From: Rudaea sp. 3F27F6
GTDB lineage: Bacteria; Pseudomonadota; Gammaproteobacteria; Xanthomonadales; Rhodanobacteraceae
DNA length: 64,000 nucleotides
Direction: 5' to 3'
Assembly: GCF_005503555.1 (NCBI RefSeq)
Contig: NZ_SCNG01000002.1
Span: 806,001 to 870,000, forward strand
The notes below the pieces were generated by a model. The model made no database searches. It saw only the letters and a list, made by a program, of their open reading frames with translations, and had not been told where the DNA came from. How positions within the stretch are numbered: the first letter of the stretch is position 1; each line of letters opens with the position of its first letter. The translations under genes and the position numbers were made by a program. This document shows, one piece after another, positions 8,865 to 18,463 of this stretch.

Positions 8865-11800
8865 CTACATCCCCAGCCCTTGACCCTGTTGGCGCTTGTG
8901 CTCCCGCTTGTGCGCCGGCCTCGACTTGATACGGGCGATCAATCGCTCTGCGGTTTGTCCCAGCTCTCGAATGAGCTTGCTGAAATTCCGTGCCAGATTC
9001 CGATCCTCGTCCTGCGCAGGCTTCCTACCGCGCAGCGGTTGCCGCTCCTTCTTCACCTGGCCCAACAGTTCCTTCATCCGTTTTTCAGCCACCGCATCTG
9101 CCAGGCGCTGACGCGTCTGACCCGGCCGCCTCCGGTCGTCCCGCGACTGAGCAGTGGGTTGCTCTCCGCGCGCAACAGTCGGCGCCCTCGGCTTGCGAGC
9201 TCGCGCGGCGTCTTGCTTGCGCTTGAGCGCCAGTCGTTCCAGCGCGTTGACCTTGAGCCGGTCTGTGCCGATGCGCTCGGCCAGCACCTCGGGATCGAGG
9301 GCATCGTCATTGCCATACAGGCGATAGTTTTCTTTCATGCGCGTGAAGCTCACCAACACGGACTGCCGGTCGAACATTCCCAGGTTCGCCAGCTGCCTTA
9401 CCTCCAACATGCCTAGTCCTTGAGCTTTATGGTTGGTGCTGGCAAAGCCGTAGCTCACATCGGTGTATCGATCAGCTTCAAACTCCACCAAGTTGTTGTC
9501 TTTCATCGAAATATCACTTTCCAACCGCACGGCGATTTTGGTCCGCCCTTTCGATTGGGTCACGCGCTCGACTACGCCGACATCGCCATTGTCGACCCCG
9601 ATGTCTCGTTCGCCTTTTCCGAACCGAATGCGGTCGCCCACCGCAACCGGCAGGTCGATATCCTTGCCGGCCTCGGTGCCCTTGATCAAAACATCTTCCG
9701 ACTTCAATCGCCCCGCCGTGCGCATGCTGTCGCGAATCTTTCGGTTGAGCAGCGCGACATCCTCGTTCGTGCACCCGAGCACAAGCTTTTCGCGATCGGG
9801 CTTGGTAGAAGCCATATGCTCGCTCACCAGGTTGTCCACGGCATCGGATTGAGTGCGATACGGCGCCAGTTGCCCGTTGGCCTCCAGTCTCTCCAGGATT
9901 TTCTCGCCCAGCGCGCGGTTTTGGGCCCGGCTTCGGATCTCCTGACCCTCCTCGTAGAACGTGCTGGCCGTATCCCGGTCGACCTGGCGCTTCTGACGCC
10001 GAATGCCAGTCAGCCTCGCTTCGCCTACCGCTTCCACGGCAAGTCGAAACGGCGCGCCCGACTCAATCGGCTGCAGCTGCAAGGCGTCCCCCTGAAGCAC
10101 CAGTTTTGCGCCAGCCGTGTCGCAGTGTTGCTGGAGCTGGTCGACCGTATGAGAGCCGGCCATGCCGGCTTCGTCGAGCACCACGACGCTGCGGGGGTGA
10201 AGCACGACCTTGCCGCTTTTCAGTTGCGACAGAAGGGAGCGAGTGGAGTAAGAGGTGATGCCGCTTTCGGACTCAAGCTTCTTGGCTGCCTTCCAACTGA
10301 CCGCGGTGCCAATGACCTCGTGTCCCTGGTCCTCGAAAGCCTTCACCCAAGCGCCACTCGTAAAGGTCTTCCCTGCCCCGGCCACTCCGGTTATCACGCA
10401 CACACCTCCGGTGCCGGTCGTCGCCCATTCAACCACCTTGCGTTGTTCGGGATCGAGCGTCACACCCTTGAGTTGCTCGTAGCTCGCTACAGATTCGGCG
10501 ACCCGAACGGGGTCAAGGCGAACCACTTGGTCCTCGCGCCGCTCCTTGGCGTTTTCAACGATCCGCTTTTCGCGGTCGAGGATCTCTTGACTGGCGAAGT
10601 TGACCTCTCGATGACGGATCGCCAGCTGGTAGCTGGCGTCGTCGGGGTGAAGTTCCGGCGCAGCCACCTGCACCAGCTTGTTACGCACGAGGAAGTTGTC
10701 GACTTCTTGGATCATGGCCTCGGGACTAAGCCGCCCCATCGACTCCAGCGCAATCCGCTCCAGCAATTCACCACGTGTCCATACCGCGTTTTTTTCGTGG
10801 AGCCTTTCGAGGGTCTCCTCATCGGTAACCGCCTCGCCAAAATTATCTTTCAGACCGACGACGGCTTCTGTGGACGCAAAGAGCTTGGGATCTTCGCGCC
10901 GAAGGCTCGCGAACGTCTCACCCCAGATGGCCACGAGCTCCTCGAAAGGTGGCTCCTCTTTTTCCTGGCGCGTCGCCAACGTTGCAGCCTGGGAAGACAC
11001 CCCGGGATTTTGCTTCAAGTATTCGACGATTGCCTCACGTCGCTTTGAAAAAATATCCTCGACACTCTTGTCGATGCCGGCAATCCCAAAATATACATTT
11101 CCAGTGCGCAAGCCGTCCTTGTCAAGCTCATAGCGCTTCTCGATGCCGAAACCCAACTTGCGCATCTCGTAGGCCAAGGTCGCCCGGTAAAATGCTCCTA
11201 CCGTCTTCTGCTGCTTGTAGTGTTCCTCCGCAGAAATCTTTCCCCACTGTCCATCCTCGCCTTGAACGACCGAGTAGCGCAGTGCATGGGTGTGAATTTT
11301 TGGGTCAAGAGATCTGCTGCCAACGTGGTGATGCATCGAGACAACCATTTTGGCGCCGATGACTCGTTTTCCGCCGCGCCCACGCCTCGTCTCAGCATGC
11401 TCTTCCAGATAACCGAGCGCCGCTTTCGTCGCGGTGATGTGGGCATTCATGATTTTGTCGCGCATCTCCGGCGTGGCATCCGCATACGCGACGTCGACCG
11501 CTTTCGTCGTGTGGAAAGTGCAGTCGGCGCCCACACGATGGCCGCCGCGCAAACGCTTCAGTTCGTTGCCGTCCTTGTCGAGCCGCGGGTTGCCATGTTT
11601 GTCCTTGATGACCTCTTCCCGAGGCGGCTGGCCTGCGTTCCGGCACAGTGCTCTTCCGTCTTTGCCGTCAGCGCCAGGCGCGAAGCCGCGGGTCAGCGAT
11701 TTCATCTGCTCTTCTTTGACCTTTCCTTTGAGTCCGAGCGCTTCGGCGCCACCGCCCCACCACTCCGAAGCCGAGACGGCCAATCCGTCTTTGTCGCGGT

Positions 11801-11885
11801 AGTATTCGACCGCGAGCATGTATTGGATGACGGCCTCTCCCCCCTTCGTTTTGCCTTGGGCATTCAGCTCCGTAATCTTCATCAT
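8865..11885 (-). CDS. MobF-family relaxase-helicase (TrwC/TraI-like)
   Basis: 1006 aa. The N-terminal TrwC domain has candidate catalytic tyrosines Tyr22, Tyr28 and Tyr29 (QYMLAVEYYRDKDG) and the metal-binding histidine cluster (SMHHHVGSRSLDPKIHTHAL, about residues 183-202). The middle carries a RecD-like helicase with Walker A (ITGVAGAGKT) and Walker B (VVVLDEAGM) followed by LVLQGDALQLQP. The C-terminus is highly basic. It would nick oriT, stay bound to the 5' end and unwind the strand for transfer. The start overlaps the stop of the coupling-protein gene (ATGATGA), so the two are coupled; AAGGAGAG precedes the ATG. It is the last gene of the operon. Confidence 0.95.
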   Translation of the reverse strand: MMKITELNAQGKTKGGEAVIQYMLAVEYYRDKDGLAVSASEWWGGGAEALGLKGKVKEEQMKSLTRGFAPGADGKDGRALCRNAGQPPREEVIKDKHGNPRLDKDGNELKRLRGGHRVGADCTFHTTKAVDVAYADATPEMRDKIMNAHITATKAALGYLEEHAETRRGRGGKRVIGAKMVVSMHHHVGSRSLDPKIHTHALRYSVVQGEDGQWGKISAEEHYKQQKTVGAFYRATLAYEMRKLGFGIEKRYELDKDGLRTGNVYFGIAGIDKSVEDIFSKRREAIVEYLKQNPGVSSQAATLATRQEKEEPPFEELVAIWGETFASLRREDPKLFASTEAVVGLKDNFGEAVTDEETLERLHEKNAVWTRGELLERIALESMGRLSPEAMIQEVDNFLVRNKLVQVAAPELHPDDASYQLAIRHREVNFASQEILDREKRIVENAKERREDQVVRLDPVRVAESVASYEQLKGVTLDPEQRKVVEWATTGTGGVCVITGVAGAGKTFTSGAWVKAFEDQGHEVIGTAVSWKAAKKLESESGITSYSTRSLLSQLKSGKVVLHPRSVVVLDEAGMAGSHTVDQLQQHCDTAGAKLVLQGDALQLQPIESGAPFRLAVEAVGEARLTGIRRQKRQVDRDTASTFYEEGQEIRSRAQNRALGEKILERLEANGQLAPYRTQSDAVDNLVSEHMASTKPDREKLVLGCTNEDVALLNRKIRDSMRTAGRLKSEDVLIKGTEAGKDIDLPVAVGDRIRFGKGERDIGVDNGDVGVVERVTQSKGRTKIAVRLESDISMKDNNLVEFEADRYTDVSYGFASTNHKAQGLGMLEVRQLANLGMFDRQSVLVSFTRMKENYRLYGNDDALDPEVLAERIGTDRLKVNALERLALKRKQDAARARKPRAPTVARGEQPTAQSRDDRRRPGQTRQRLADAVAEKRMKELLGQVKKERQPLRGRKPAQDEDRNLARNFSKLIRELGQTAERLIARIKSRPAHKREHKRQQGQGLGM

Positions 11886-13699
11886 GGCACGCTCTCCTTG
11901 CGGTTCTGATCGACTGGCGTTTCGGAAAGCTGGGCGAGCAACTGCTCGACCACCGCACCGACCTCATTGGTCGGTTTGGTTTGAGGTTCTGGTTGAACAG
12001 GGACCTTTGGTCCTGACTCAGGCCTTGTCTTGTCCGGCAGCGTCCATGCTGCAGGCACATGAGCCGGCCGCACATTCTTTGGAGCGATGACAGGCCAGTC
12101 GAGCATCAGCACGTCGGGACCGACGCCGGCGACCAGCGCCCGGATGGCGTAGCCCGTTTCCGAAACCTTTCTGCTCACCTGACGCCTACCAAGTTCGGTT
12201 GAAAGAACGCTCGGATCGACGACGGAGCGTGTCTCTTCATGCGCGGTCGGGCCGTTGGAGAAACAGACCCGTTGCCGACCGAACAGCGCTGCCACCTGGT
12301 CACGGTCTTCCGACATTTGCATGCGGCACACCACGTGCGTGCCAAGCATTCCCATCAACGCTTGTGCTTCCTGCTGGTTCATCGCATTTTGCAGCTGGAG
12401 CATGCTTTGGCACGCGGCGACCACCACCACGCCCTTGCTTCTGCCCTTGTCGATGGCTGCTGACACGTTCAGCTTGAGGGCGGGCAGTTCATCGAGGACG
12501 AAGAGAAGCGTTCGCTCCGCTGAGTCCGGCATCGCGGGGTTAATGATGGTCTGCTCCAGAAGCTTGACCATGGCGCCGATGTAGCTGCGCGTGAGCGCCG
12601 CGTCTTGACCGGCTTGAACGATCAACTGGCCCGGCCCACGAAACTCGTCTACGGCCCATTCGCGCAACGAAATCTTCTTCCGACCTTCTTCGTTGCCCCA
12701 GGCGGCTGCAAGGTTATCGATGCAGACGGTGTGGGCAGCAAGGGTTGCGAGAATTCCGAGCGATGTCGGCGAGTCCTCATCACCCATCAGCACCGCGGCC
12801 TTCGGAGCGTGCTCGGTCAAAAGTTCGGCCATTGCCTCGCGGCGGGAGTTCACACGGTCGGCCAGCGCCCCCCAACCCCATTGCGTGCCCCGCTCGATCC
12901 TGAGCGAGGTAATCGCGCCAACCAAAACGGATCGCGCCGCCTCGGGCCAAAACGGGTTGCTGCCTTCCACCGGCAACAGCGTCTGCGCAAACGTGGCCGC
13001 CGCCGCCGGTGTATCGAGGTCGCGCCCGATGTCCCAAATAAGCGACCGAGCATCCCAAGGAGAAATAATAGGGGCCTTAAATTTTTGGGTGAAGTCGCCT
13101 TTCACGTCCAAGCAAAAGAGCTTCGGTCGTTTCTGACGAGGCATTGCGAATATTTGCACGAGCAAGTTCATCAGGATTTGCGTTTTCCCTCCTCCCACCG
13201 CCCCTATTACGAAGAGATGTCGGGTAAACCGGTCCCTGTCCAATTCGAGATCTGGCGCGAGCTTGAGGAAACCTGGCTTACCGCCTCGGTCGGCGACCGC
13301 CGCCGCGCGCGCGGCCTTACGCGCGGCGTCGCCCGACAGCAAGCGCGGGCCGCTCACGTGCCGGAGGCGCGAATGCGGGCGCAGGCCGTAAGCAAACGAA
13401 AGTGACCCGGACAGTAGACCCGCGCCGAGTGAAAGCCATGCCCGGGTCCAGAGTTCGGCGCCTTCTTCCACGACGCCGATGGGATGGAGGGCTTCTCCGA
13501 GAAATCCGAAAAACGAAAGACCTGGGCATTCCCCCAGCAGCGGAAGATCGCGCCATAGCGCGAGACCAATGAAGATGTAGGCGGCGGAGAACCCGAAGAG
13601 GCCCGCTAGCGCGGCTTCGTCCCATCGCCGCACACGCACCGAAGGCGCCAGCGAGGCCGGCGGCGGTCCGAAGCAGTCATGGATAGGTCCGTGGAGCAC
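11882..13699 (-). CDS. VirD4/TraD-type coupling ATPase
   Basis: 605 aa. Two N-terminal membrane helices (about 29-49 and 87-105), Walker A GAVGGGKT at 166-173, and a Walker B LLFVLDELPAL in the C-terminal half, the layout of TrwB/TraD coupling proteins. KLFCLDVKGDF after Walker A fits the family. It would bring the relaxase-DNA complex to the secretion channel at the inner membrane. Downstream overlap with the relaxase and upstream spacing of 3 bp to the next gene show a tight operon. A second, different VirD4-like ATPase is encoded at 15800. Confidence 0.92.
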   Translation of the reverse strand: MLHGPIHDCFGPPPASLAPSVRVRRWDEAALAGLFGFSAAYIFIGLALWRDLPLLGECPGLSFFGFLGEALHPIGVVEEGAELWTRAWLSLGAGLLSGSLSFAYGLRPHSRLRHVSGPRLLSGDAARKAARAAAVADRGGKPGFLKLAPDLELDRDRFTRHLFVIGAVGGGKTQILMNLLVQIFAMPRQKRPKLFCLDVKGDFTQKFKAPIISPWDARSLIWDIGRDLDTPAAAATFAQTLLPVEGSNPFWPEAARSVLVGAITSLRIERGTQWGWGALADRVNSRREAMAELLTEHAPKAAVLMGDEDSPTSLGILATLAAHTVCIDNLAAAWGNEEGRKKISLREWAVDEFRGPGQLIVQAGQDAALTRSYIGAMVKLLEQTIINPAMPDSAERTLLFVLDELPALKLNVSAAIDKGRSKGVVVVAACQSMLQLQNAMNQQEAQALMGMLGTHVVCRMQMSEDRDQVAALFGRQRVCFSNGPTAHEETRSVVDPSVLSTELGRRQVSRKVSETGYAIRALVAGVGPDVLMLDWPVIAPKNVRPAHVPAAWTLPDKTRPESGPKVPVQPEPQTKPTNEVGAVVEQLLAQLSETPVDQNRKESVP

Positions 13700-13702
13700 G
13701 GC

Positions 13703-14038
13703 TCACCTCGGTGCCTTGGAGACAAGCTCGGATGGCCACGAGGCGACCATGGTCCGCGTCAACGCATCCAAACGAGTCCAGGCCGCCCGTTGCGCCACGA
13801 GCATTTCGACCACTTGGCCAGCCATTTTGCGAACGGTAGAAACGTCGATGACTCCGGAATCTGCCGCTTCAGCAAGGAGCTGTTCGGCTTCTGCAGCCGC
13901 ACCGTTTCGCGTAGCAAGCGCCCGCACACGAGCGCCCGACCCGGCCGGCGCGCGCAAGGCTTCTTGAGAAGCCGAACATGCACGCAGGGCTGATCCGAGG
14001 AAAGCGTTGAGCAAAAGCACATCGCAGCTCACTTTCAT
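13703..14038 (-). CDS. Small protein in the transfer operon, unknown
   Basis: 111 aa, alanine-rich, mostly helical by composition, with no clear membrane segment. It sits 3 bp upstream of the coupling-protein gene and on the same strand, so it is almost certainly cotranslated. A mobilisation-accessory role is possible by position only. The Shine-Dalgarno is weak (AGGAAATGTTTCTGA). Confidence 0.5.
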   Translation of the reverse strand: MKVSCDVLLLNAFLGSALRACSASQEALRAPAGSGARVRALATRNGAAAEAEQLLAEAADSGVIDVSTVRKMAGQVVEMLVAQRAAWTRLDALTRTMVASWPSELVSKAPR

Positions 14039-14074
14039 TCAGAAACATTTCCTATGTCATTCAGTAGCACTGGG

Positions 14075-14443
14075 TCAGCCGCTCGGCGCCTGACCGCGCC
14101 GAGGCCGAGGGCCTGCCCACTTCGGTCGTGGCGCGGACATCCGCAGCCGCTCTTCCTGGGCGGAACGCGCGCTACTTTCCGACACGTCGCTACCATCAGG
14201 CTCCCCAGGCTCCTCACTCGCCACGGCCGGAAACCGCACATCATCAACGTGCTCTTCTTCCATTTCTTTCATGGTTTTCTCCAGTTGATTGTTCTTCGGG
14301 CATCCCGCCTCGCTCTCGGAATCCACCGCCCCGCGATCTTCGTTCGCGACGCTCCGGTGTCCGTCTCGCTCGAACGAATCCAGCCCGTCGAACAAGTCGT
14401 CGGATTGGACCGTCACCGCCGCGCTCGACATGCCGAGCAGCAT
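14075..14443 (-). CDS. Small charged protein in the transfer operon, unknown
   Basis: About 122 aa from ATG 14443 (ATG 14431 is an alternative). The central part is very acidic (KEMEEEHVDDV, SEEPGEPDGSDV) and the C-terminus basic and proline-rich (RLRMSAPRPKWAGPRPRR). The frame stays open further upstream but would then overlap the L,D-transpeptidase gene by 240 bp, so a start at the transpeptidase stop is preferred. No family recognised. Confidence 0.45.
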   Translation of the reverse strand: MLLGMSSAAVTVQSDDLFDGLDSFERDGHRSVANEDRGAVDSESEAGCPKNNQLEKTMKEMEEEHVDDVRFPAVASEEPGEPDGSDVSESSARSAQEERLRMSAPRPKWAGPRPRRGQAPSG

Positions 14444-14445
14444 CT

Positions 14446-15147
14446 TCAGGAAGCCGCCAATAGCTGCCACGTCGCTTGCTCCATGTTGGGTTGTCGCCCC
14501 CCGCGCAATTCGAACCAGTCCGGCGCCGTGCATACGGCCGGCTGAGGCGGACGGACTTGAATGCCACAAGAAAGCGATGGTGCGTTGCCGAGCGCAGGGT
14601 CCGGCCCGTCGATCCACATCAGTGCGCCTTCGACGCCGCTCTTGTCCAGCCGGTCGAAAACGCCCGGGTCCACAGCCGGGCACCCAAGCGACCGCCCTGG
14701 ATGGCCGTAGCTTCGCTCTTGCACATAGGACGATGGATGAAAAACCACGTGCCTCGCTCTGGCAGCATCGTTGAATCCGACGTCCAAGCCATCGAGGGAA
14801 TAAGCTCGGCGGCCCTCTGCGTTCGCGAAACGCTCTGCGATTCGATAGAGCCCAAGGCTCGTCATGCCACTGTCTAGGAGGTTTCCGAATTTGGACGGCA
14901 TACCATCGTCTTTCGGGTCCGATCCGGAACCGTGGGCGACCTTAGACTTGACGATCACCGTCGGATTTTCGGGGTCACTTAAATCGAACGCCCAAAGGCG
15001 CTGGCGGGAGCTGGGCAAGCTCATGTCAACGACAATCAAACGCCTGGTAGCCCTGCCCTCCTCGGACGCATGACATTCGTAGGCCGCTTGAGCTCGTTCG
15101 GCGACAGCAGGACTCATTGCCGGCGCAGCATGGGTAAGATCGAGCAT
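14446..15147 (-). CDS. Murein L,D-transpeptidase family protein (YkuD_2-like)
   Basis: 233 aa. The catalytic motif is S153-L-G-C156-P-A in HPGRSLGCPAVD, with His137 in ARHVVFHPSS, as in the murein L,D-transpeptidase catalytic domain family. Such enzymes remodel peptidoglycan cross-links. ATG 15147 is preceded by AAGGAGTCAAGC and by a strong promoter at 15188-15216, so this is the first gene of the coupling-protein/relaxase operon. No signal peptide is visible, which is odd for a periplasmic enzyme; export by another route or a non-canonical role is open. Confidence 0.8.
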   Translation of the reverse strand: MLDLTHAAPAMSPAVAERAQAAYECHASEEGRATRRLIVVDMSLPSSRQRLWAFDLSDPENPTVIVKSKVAHGSGSDPKDDGMPSKFGNLLDSGMTSLGLYRIAERFANAEGRRAYSLDGLDVGFNDAARARHVVFHPSSYVQERSYGHPGRSLGCPAVDPGVFDRLDKSGVEGALMWIDGPDPALGNAPSLSCGIQVRPPQPAVCTAPDWFELRGGRQPNMEQATWQLLAAS

Positions 15148-15164
15148 GCTTGACTCCTTGAGAA

Positions 15165-15216
15165 TAAAAGGTCCCCTCTTATTATCAGGAATAAGCCGTG
15201 AAATATGGGTTGTCAA
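15165..15216 (-). promoter_or_regulatory. TTGACAACC-type promoter plus GGGG-CC motif, transfer operon
   Basis: On the minus strand -35 TTGACA (15211-15216), 17-bp spacer, -10 TATTCC (15188-15193), then AATAAGAGGGGACC (15171-15185) between -10 and the L,D-transpeptidase ATG. The position of the motif downstream of -10 fits a repressor operator. Four other promoters of this type occur in the element. Confidence 0.7.
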
Positions 15217-15263
15217 GGGTATGCTCATCTAAAGATATCTCGCTTCTTGTCGGCTGATTAAAA

Positions 15264-15285
15264 GAAGCCCGCTTCTGCGGGCTTC
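15264..15285 (-). terminator. Terminator after the DWL-repeat gene
   Basis: Stem GAAGCCCGC / GCGGGCTTC with loop TTCT; on the minus strand it is followed by TTTTAATC. It ends the 21508-to-15306 transcription unit, just upstream of the promoter of the next operon. The same hairpin recurs at 32234-32255 after the paralogous gene. Confidence 0.78.
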
Positions 15286-15305
15286 GTTCTCGATGTTGTC
15301 GAATC

Positions 15306-15803
15306 TCACATTCGCATCCGTAGGCCGCGCTCCTGGACTTGTTCCGGTTGCCGCTCCGGCTCGACGTTGGGGTCGGGACGGGTGCGCATCCGCAACCAAT
15401 CAGGTTTGTTCTCTTGCGTTTCCCTGGTTTGTTCGGTGGGCCGCGATCGCATCGTCAACCAATCACGCGCGTCTTGCTTTTGTTCCGCAGCCTGCTCCGA
15501 TGGGCGGGAGCGCAGCTTTAACCAATCCTCCTTTTTCGGTGCATGCGAACCCAGGCGCGCGTCTGCCTGCTCGTCCGGGGTCCAATCTTTTGCCTTGCCG
15601 GCATGCGACAAACTCACGCCTCCGTATCCGAAGTCGCCTCCTGCTGCCACGCCATTAGACTGACCTTGACGCTGCTCATCCGCCCCGCCTGAACGCCCAG
15701 ATTTCGTTAGATGGGCTTCGGCCATGCGGCTGCGTCGGGCTTGCAGGCGAGCCGAAAGCCCTTCGATAAATCCCTGTTCGAGGTCAACGTCTATCGCACT
15801 CAT
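15306..15803 (-). CDS. DWLxxRSRP-repeat tail protein, paralogue 1
   Basis: 165 aa, hydrophilic, no membrane segment. The C-terminal half has three copies of a D-W-L-x-x-R-S/T-R-P motif at 93-101, 114-122 and 135-143, spaced exactly 21 residues, followed by a tail ending in RMRM. The last ~55 residues are almost identical to the end of the protein at 32277, and one copy of the motif ends the RHH protein at 21089. The start overlaps the stop of the 880-aa ATPase by 4 bp, so the two are translationally coupled and probably work together. Function unknown; a docking tail is my inference. Confidence 0.72.
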   Translation of the reverse strand: MSAIDVDLEQGFIEGLSARLQARRSRMAEAHLTKSGRSGGADEQRQGQSNGVAAGGDFGYGGVSLSHAGKAKDWTPDEQADARLGSHAPKKEDWLKLRSRPSEQAAEQKQDARDWLTMRSRPTEQTRETQENKPDWLRMRTRPDPNVEPERQPEQVQERGLRMRM

Positions 15804-18442
15804 TTCACTCCCCCTGTCGAGCTCGGCTTGCTGGCGACGGAATCCGCCTTACTACCAACCTCCGATGCATTGCCTGTGTTGTCAACCGACTGCGGCTCCT
15901 CAAATTTTGCGATGGCGCAAAGATCCCTGCGAGGAACGCCGCCGCGCATCACTTCAATGACGGCGACATAGGGCTCCTTCAGATCCGCCGCGTCGGCGTC
16001 AATGAAGATTGGCTGCATCTTCCATTCGCCCCCGCGCGCCACCGCAAGCGTGAGATTGCTCTCCATGTCATACCCGCTGGACGCCCCCGCCGTGCCTCCG
16101 TTGGGCAGGGCAATGGGAGCACGCTGCCCAATGTCTTCCGCGAACGTGCCTGCACCCAATCGCCGCCGCCGGTTATAGAACTTCCTGGCCGGGTGGTGCG
16201 GGTCGGCTAGCGGACTTTGGGCCAGCATTTTCCAGCCGTTCCGGTAGTCAATGGCCACTCCACGCGAGCCGAAGATGAGCGACCAAGACGTCCCAAGCTG
16301 TTCCTGGAACCACGCCATCGTTTTAGCCGATGTAGTAAAGGTTGCCCTTGAGCGAAAGTTGCTAAGAAACGCTCTGGTGCCGACTTCCCCGAGTTTCTTC
16401 TCAAACTCTTCGATGCTTTGTGTAGCGTAGATGCAGATGCACCCCATTGAGCGCCCCTGCTGCGTCATGACCTGGTCGGCTTCTCCCACTCCGATTTCTT
16501 GCGCTTCGTCGACCAAAATGGCAACGGTTTTTTCCCCGCGAATCTTCCAAGGGCTCATCTTGCCTGGCTCTTCCTCAGGCCCGCGAAGGCGAAGTTTCGT
16601 CGTCACGCGCGCCTTCACCAGCGCCTGAATGACTTTTCCCGCCTGCCCGTATTGCGCCGTCGGAACTAGGATACCGATGGCCGCGCCTCGCAAGCAGTCG
16701 GTTGGGTCCACACCTGTTTCGGCGCTCGCCCACGGCTTCAGATCTTCGTTTTCCGTGATCGGCCGAAGCCAAGAACAAAGCGTTTGGTAGATACCACCGC
16801 GCGTGTCTTTGGGCATGCCTGGGATTGATCTGATGTAAGTCAGGGTGTCGGCGATATTGAATCGCCCAGGTTGTGCCACCTCGTGTGCCAAGGCGTTCTT
16901 GACCACGGTCACGGCGTTCTCAAGGCTCTTGATGTCCTCCGTAATATCTTGCTGGATGAATGCTGCAACTTTGCCGATCTCGCTGTAGGTCCAGCGCCAC
17001 TGAACCTCGAAAGGTTCGTCCGCTTCGGCTGACGGTTCCACCTCGCCTTCAGCGATCTCGTGCTGCTTCTTTTCTTTCAGCAGTGTCTCTCGGATCTTTT
17101 CCGACCGAACCAGGGCATCCAGGAAGACCGCCGCATGAAACAACATCGTGCTCGCCGAAGAGACGAAGAAGCCGTGGTTGCTCGTGCCGCTGTTGGTCAC
17201 GTCACCCTGCACGTTGAAAACTTGATAGATTGCGTCTCGAATTTCATTCGGAGACAGGCCTTCCACCAAAGCCAGCGTGGACACTTTCGGTCGAATGATC
17301 CGATAACCGGGCCAGTTAGTGAAAATCGCAGGAAGCACTCCTTTCCCGTCGAGAACGAGCATCCCACCCATTTTTGATTTGAAGTAATTCCACGCGATGA
17401 TGCTGAGCAGGTTGCTCTTCCCCGCTCCAGTCGTTCCAAAACAAACAAAATGCGTGGATAGGTCGTTCAGGGACATCACCATGGGCATCCCGGGGTCTGG
17501 CGCGAAGGGATCGAAGCGTTTCGTGAAGACGCCTTTCGAGTCGCCGAAGTGAATGACAGGGCTTAGGTCTCTTTCGACGTTTTTTGCTTGCTTCAAGCGC
17601 GCGTCATACCCGCGATCGGCAGGGCCAATGGTTTCCAGAAGGCAGGTGTTGCCCTGGTGTTCCAAGCGAAGCCAGCGTCGCACCATGCAACTGCGCGCAT
17701 AGGCGGGTGCAAGGCAACAAGCCGTCGCAATCCAAAACAGTTGGGAGAGGCCCGCCGGCAGCAGGGCCGAGATCGTCTGAAGCAGGAGCAAGCCCGCGAG
17801 CCACTTTGCCACGAGCCTCAGGCGATAGTTGTTGATCACCACAGCGGCCAGACACAGGACGACCGTGGCAGGAAATAGCCACGCCATGACGCCCACGGAC
17901 CCGGGCAGCTGTGCCAATAACCCTACGGATTGGACGCCAAAAACAGGAAGCAAGACGCCGAACACCGCAGCAAGAATCGTCCACATCCGGCTGGTAATGT
18001 TCGATATGACCACAATGACGCCGGCCGCAGCGATTAGCGGCAGCACGAGCCCTGCCGTGCCCAGAAGAGCTTGCCCAAGAGCGGCGAGCACAGAGAGCAC
18101 AGGCAGCAGCGCGAACAGGATGGGCGTCGAGGCCGACAGGAACCCGACCTGCGCGTCTTCGGGGAGCATGCGACCCGCAATTCGATGGCCCGACCGCAGA
18201 CCAAACAGCCTCGGAAGTTTGTCGTGGAGGTCGGCGGCCAGGAAAGCAATCTTCGGCACGTCCCAACGCTCGGTTATGTCAAAGGCTTCCGCCTTGGCTT
18301 CCTTGATGATTTCTTCGAGGGGAAGCCACGCCGAGGGCAGAAGACTGCGCAACAACGCGCGCGTCGATCGTTGATTCGCACCGTCTTGCGGAGTCGTCGT
18401 CGCAGCGCCGGCTGACCCGGTTGGAACTTGGCTCGTGTTCAT
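15800..18442 (-). CDS. Large polytopic VirD4/TraG-like DNA-translocating ATPase
   Basis: 880 aa. Residues ~101-250 hold about six hydrophobic segments. Walker A is GTTGAGKS at 336-343 and Walker B is VAILVDEAQE around residue 640, the HerA/FtsK/VirD4 pattern; ATQSIEEFE after it matches the sensor region of coupling proteins (YATQS). The extra membrane segments and long N-terminus distinguish it from the 605-aa coupling protein at 11882. It lies in an operon with a small membrane protein, a large bitopic repeat protein and an RHH protein. It may power transfer of DNA or protein through the inner membrane; which one is unknown. Confidence 0.82.
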   Translation of the reverse strand: MNTSQVPTGSAGAATTTPQDGANQRSTRALLRSLLPSAWLPLEEIIKEAKAEAFDITERWDVPKIAFLAADLHDKLPRLFGLRSGHRIAGRMLPEDAQVGFLSASTPILFALLPVLSVLAALGQALLGTAGLVLPLIAAAGVIVVISNITSRMWTILAAVFGVLLPVFGVQSVGLLAQLPGSVGVMAWLFPATVVLCLAAVVINNYRLRLVAKWLAGLLLLQTISALLPAGLSQLFWIATACCLAPAYARSCMVRRWLRLEHQGNTCLLETIGPADRGYDARLKQAKNVERDLSPVIHFGDSKGVFTKRFDPFAPDPGMPMVMSLNDLSTHFVCFGTTGAGKSNLLSIIAWNYFKSKMGGMLVLDGKGVLPAIFTNWPGYRIIRPKVSTLALVEGLSPNEIRDAIYQVFNVQGDVTNSGTSNHGFFVSSASTMLFHAAVFLDALVRSEKIRETLLKEKKQHEIAEGEVEPSAEADEPFEVQWRWTYSEIGKVAAFIQQDITEDIKSLENAVTVVKNALAHEVAQPGRFNIADTLTYIRSIPGMPKDTRGGIYQTLCSWLRPITENEDLKPWASAETGVDPTDCLRGAAIGILVPTAQYGQAGKVIQALVKARVTTKLRLRGPEEEPGKMSPWKIRGEKTVAILVDEAQEIGVGEADQVMTQQGRSMGCICIYATQSIEEFEKKLGEVGTRAFLSNFRSRATFTTSAKTMAWFQEQLGTSWSLIFGSRGVAIDYRNGWKMLAQSPLADPHHPARKFYNRRRRLGAGTFAEDIGQRAPIALPNGGTAGASSGYDMESNLTLAVARGGEWKMQPIFIDADAADLKEPYVAVIEVMRGGVPRRDLCAIAKFEEPQSVDNTGNASEVGSKADSVASKPSSTGGVK

Positions 18443-18463
18443 TGAATACCCCTGGCCCTATTC

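Noticed and set aside
9420-11048. Long plus-strand frame opposite the relaxase
   Set aside because: Antisense to conserved relaxase-helicase sequence; no recognisable domain or ribosome site.
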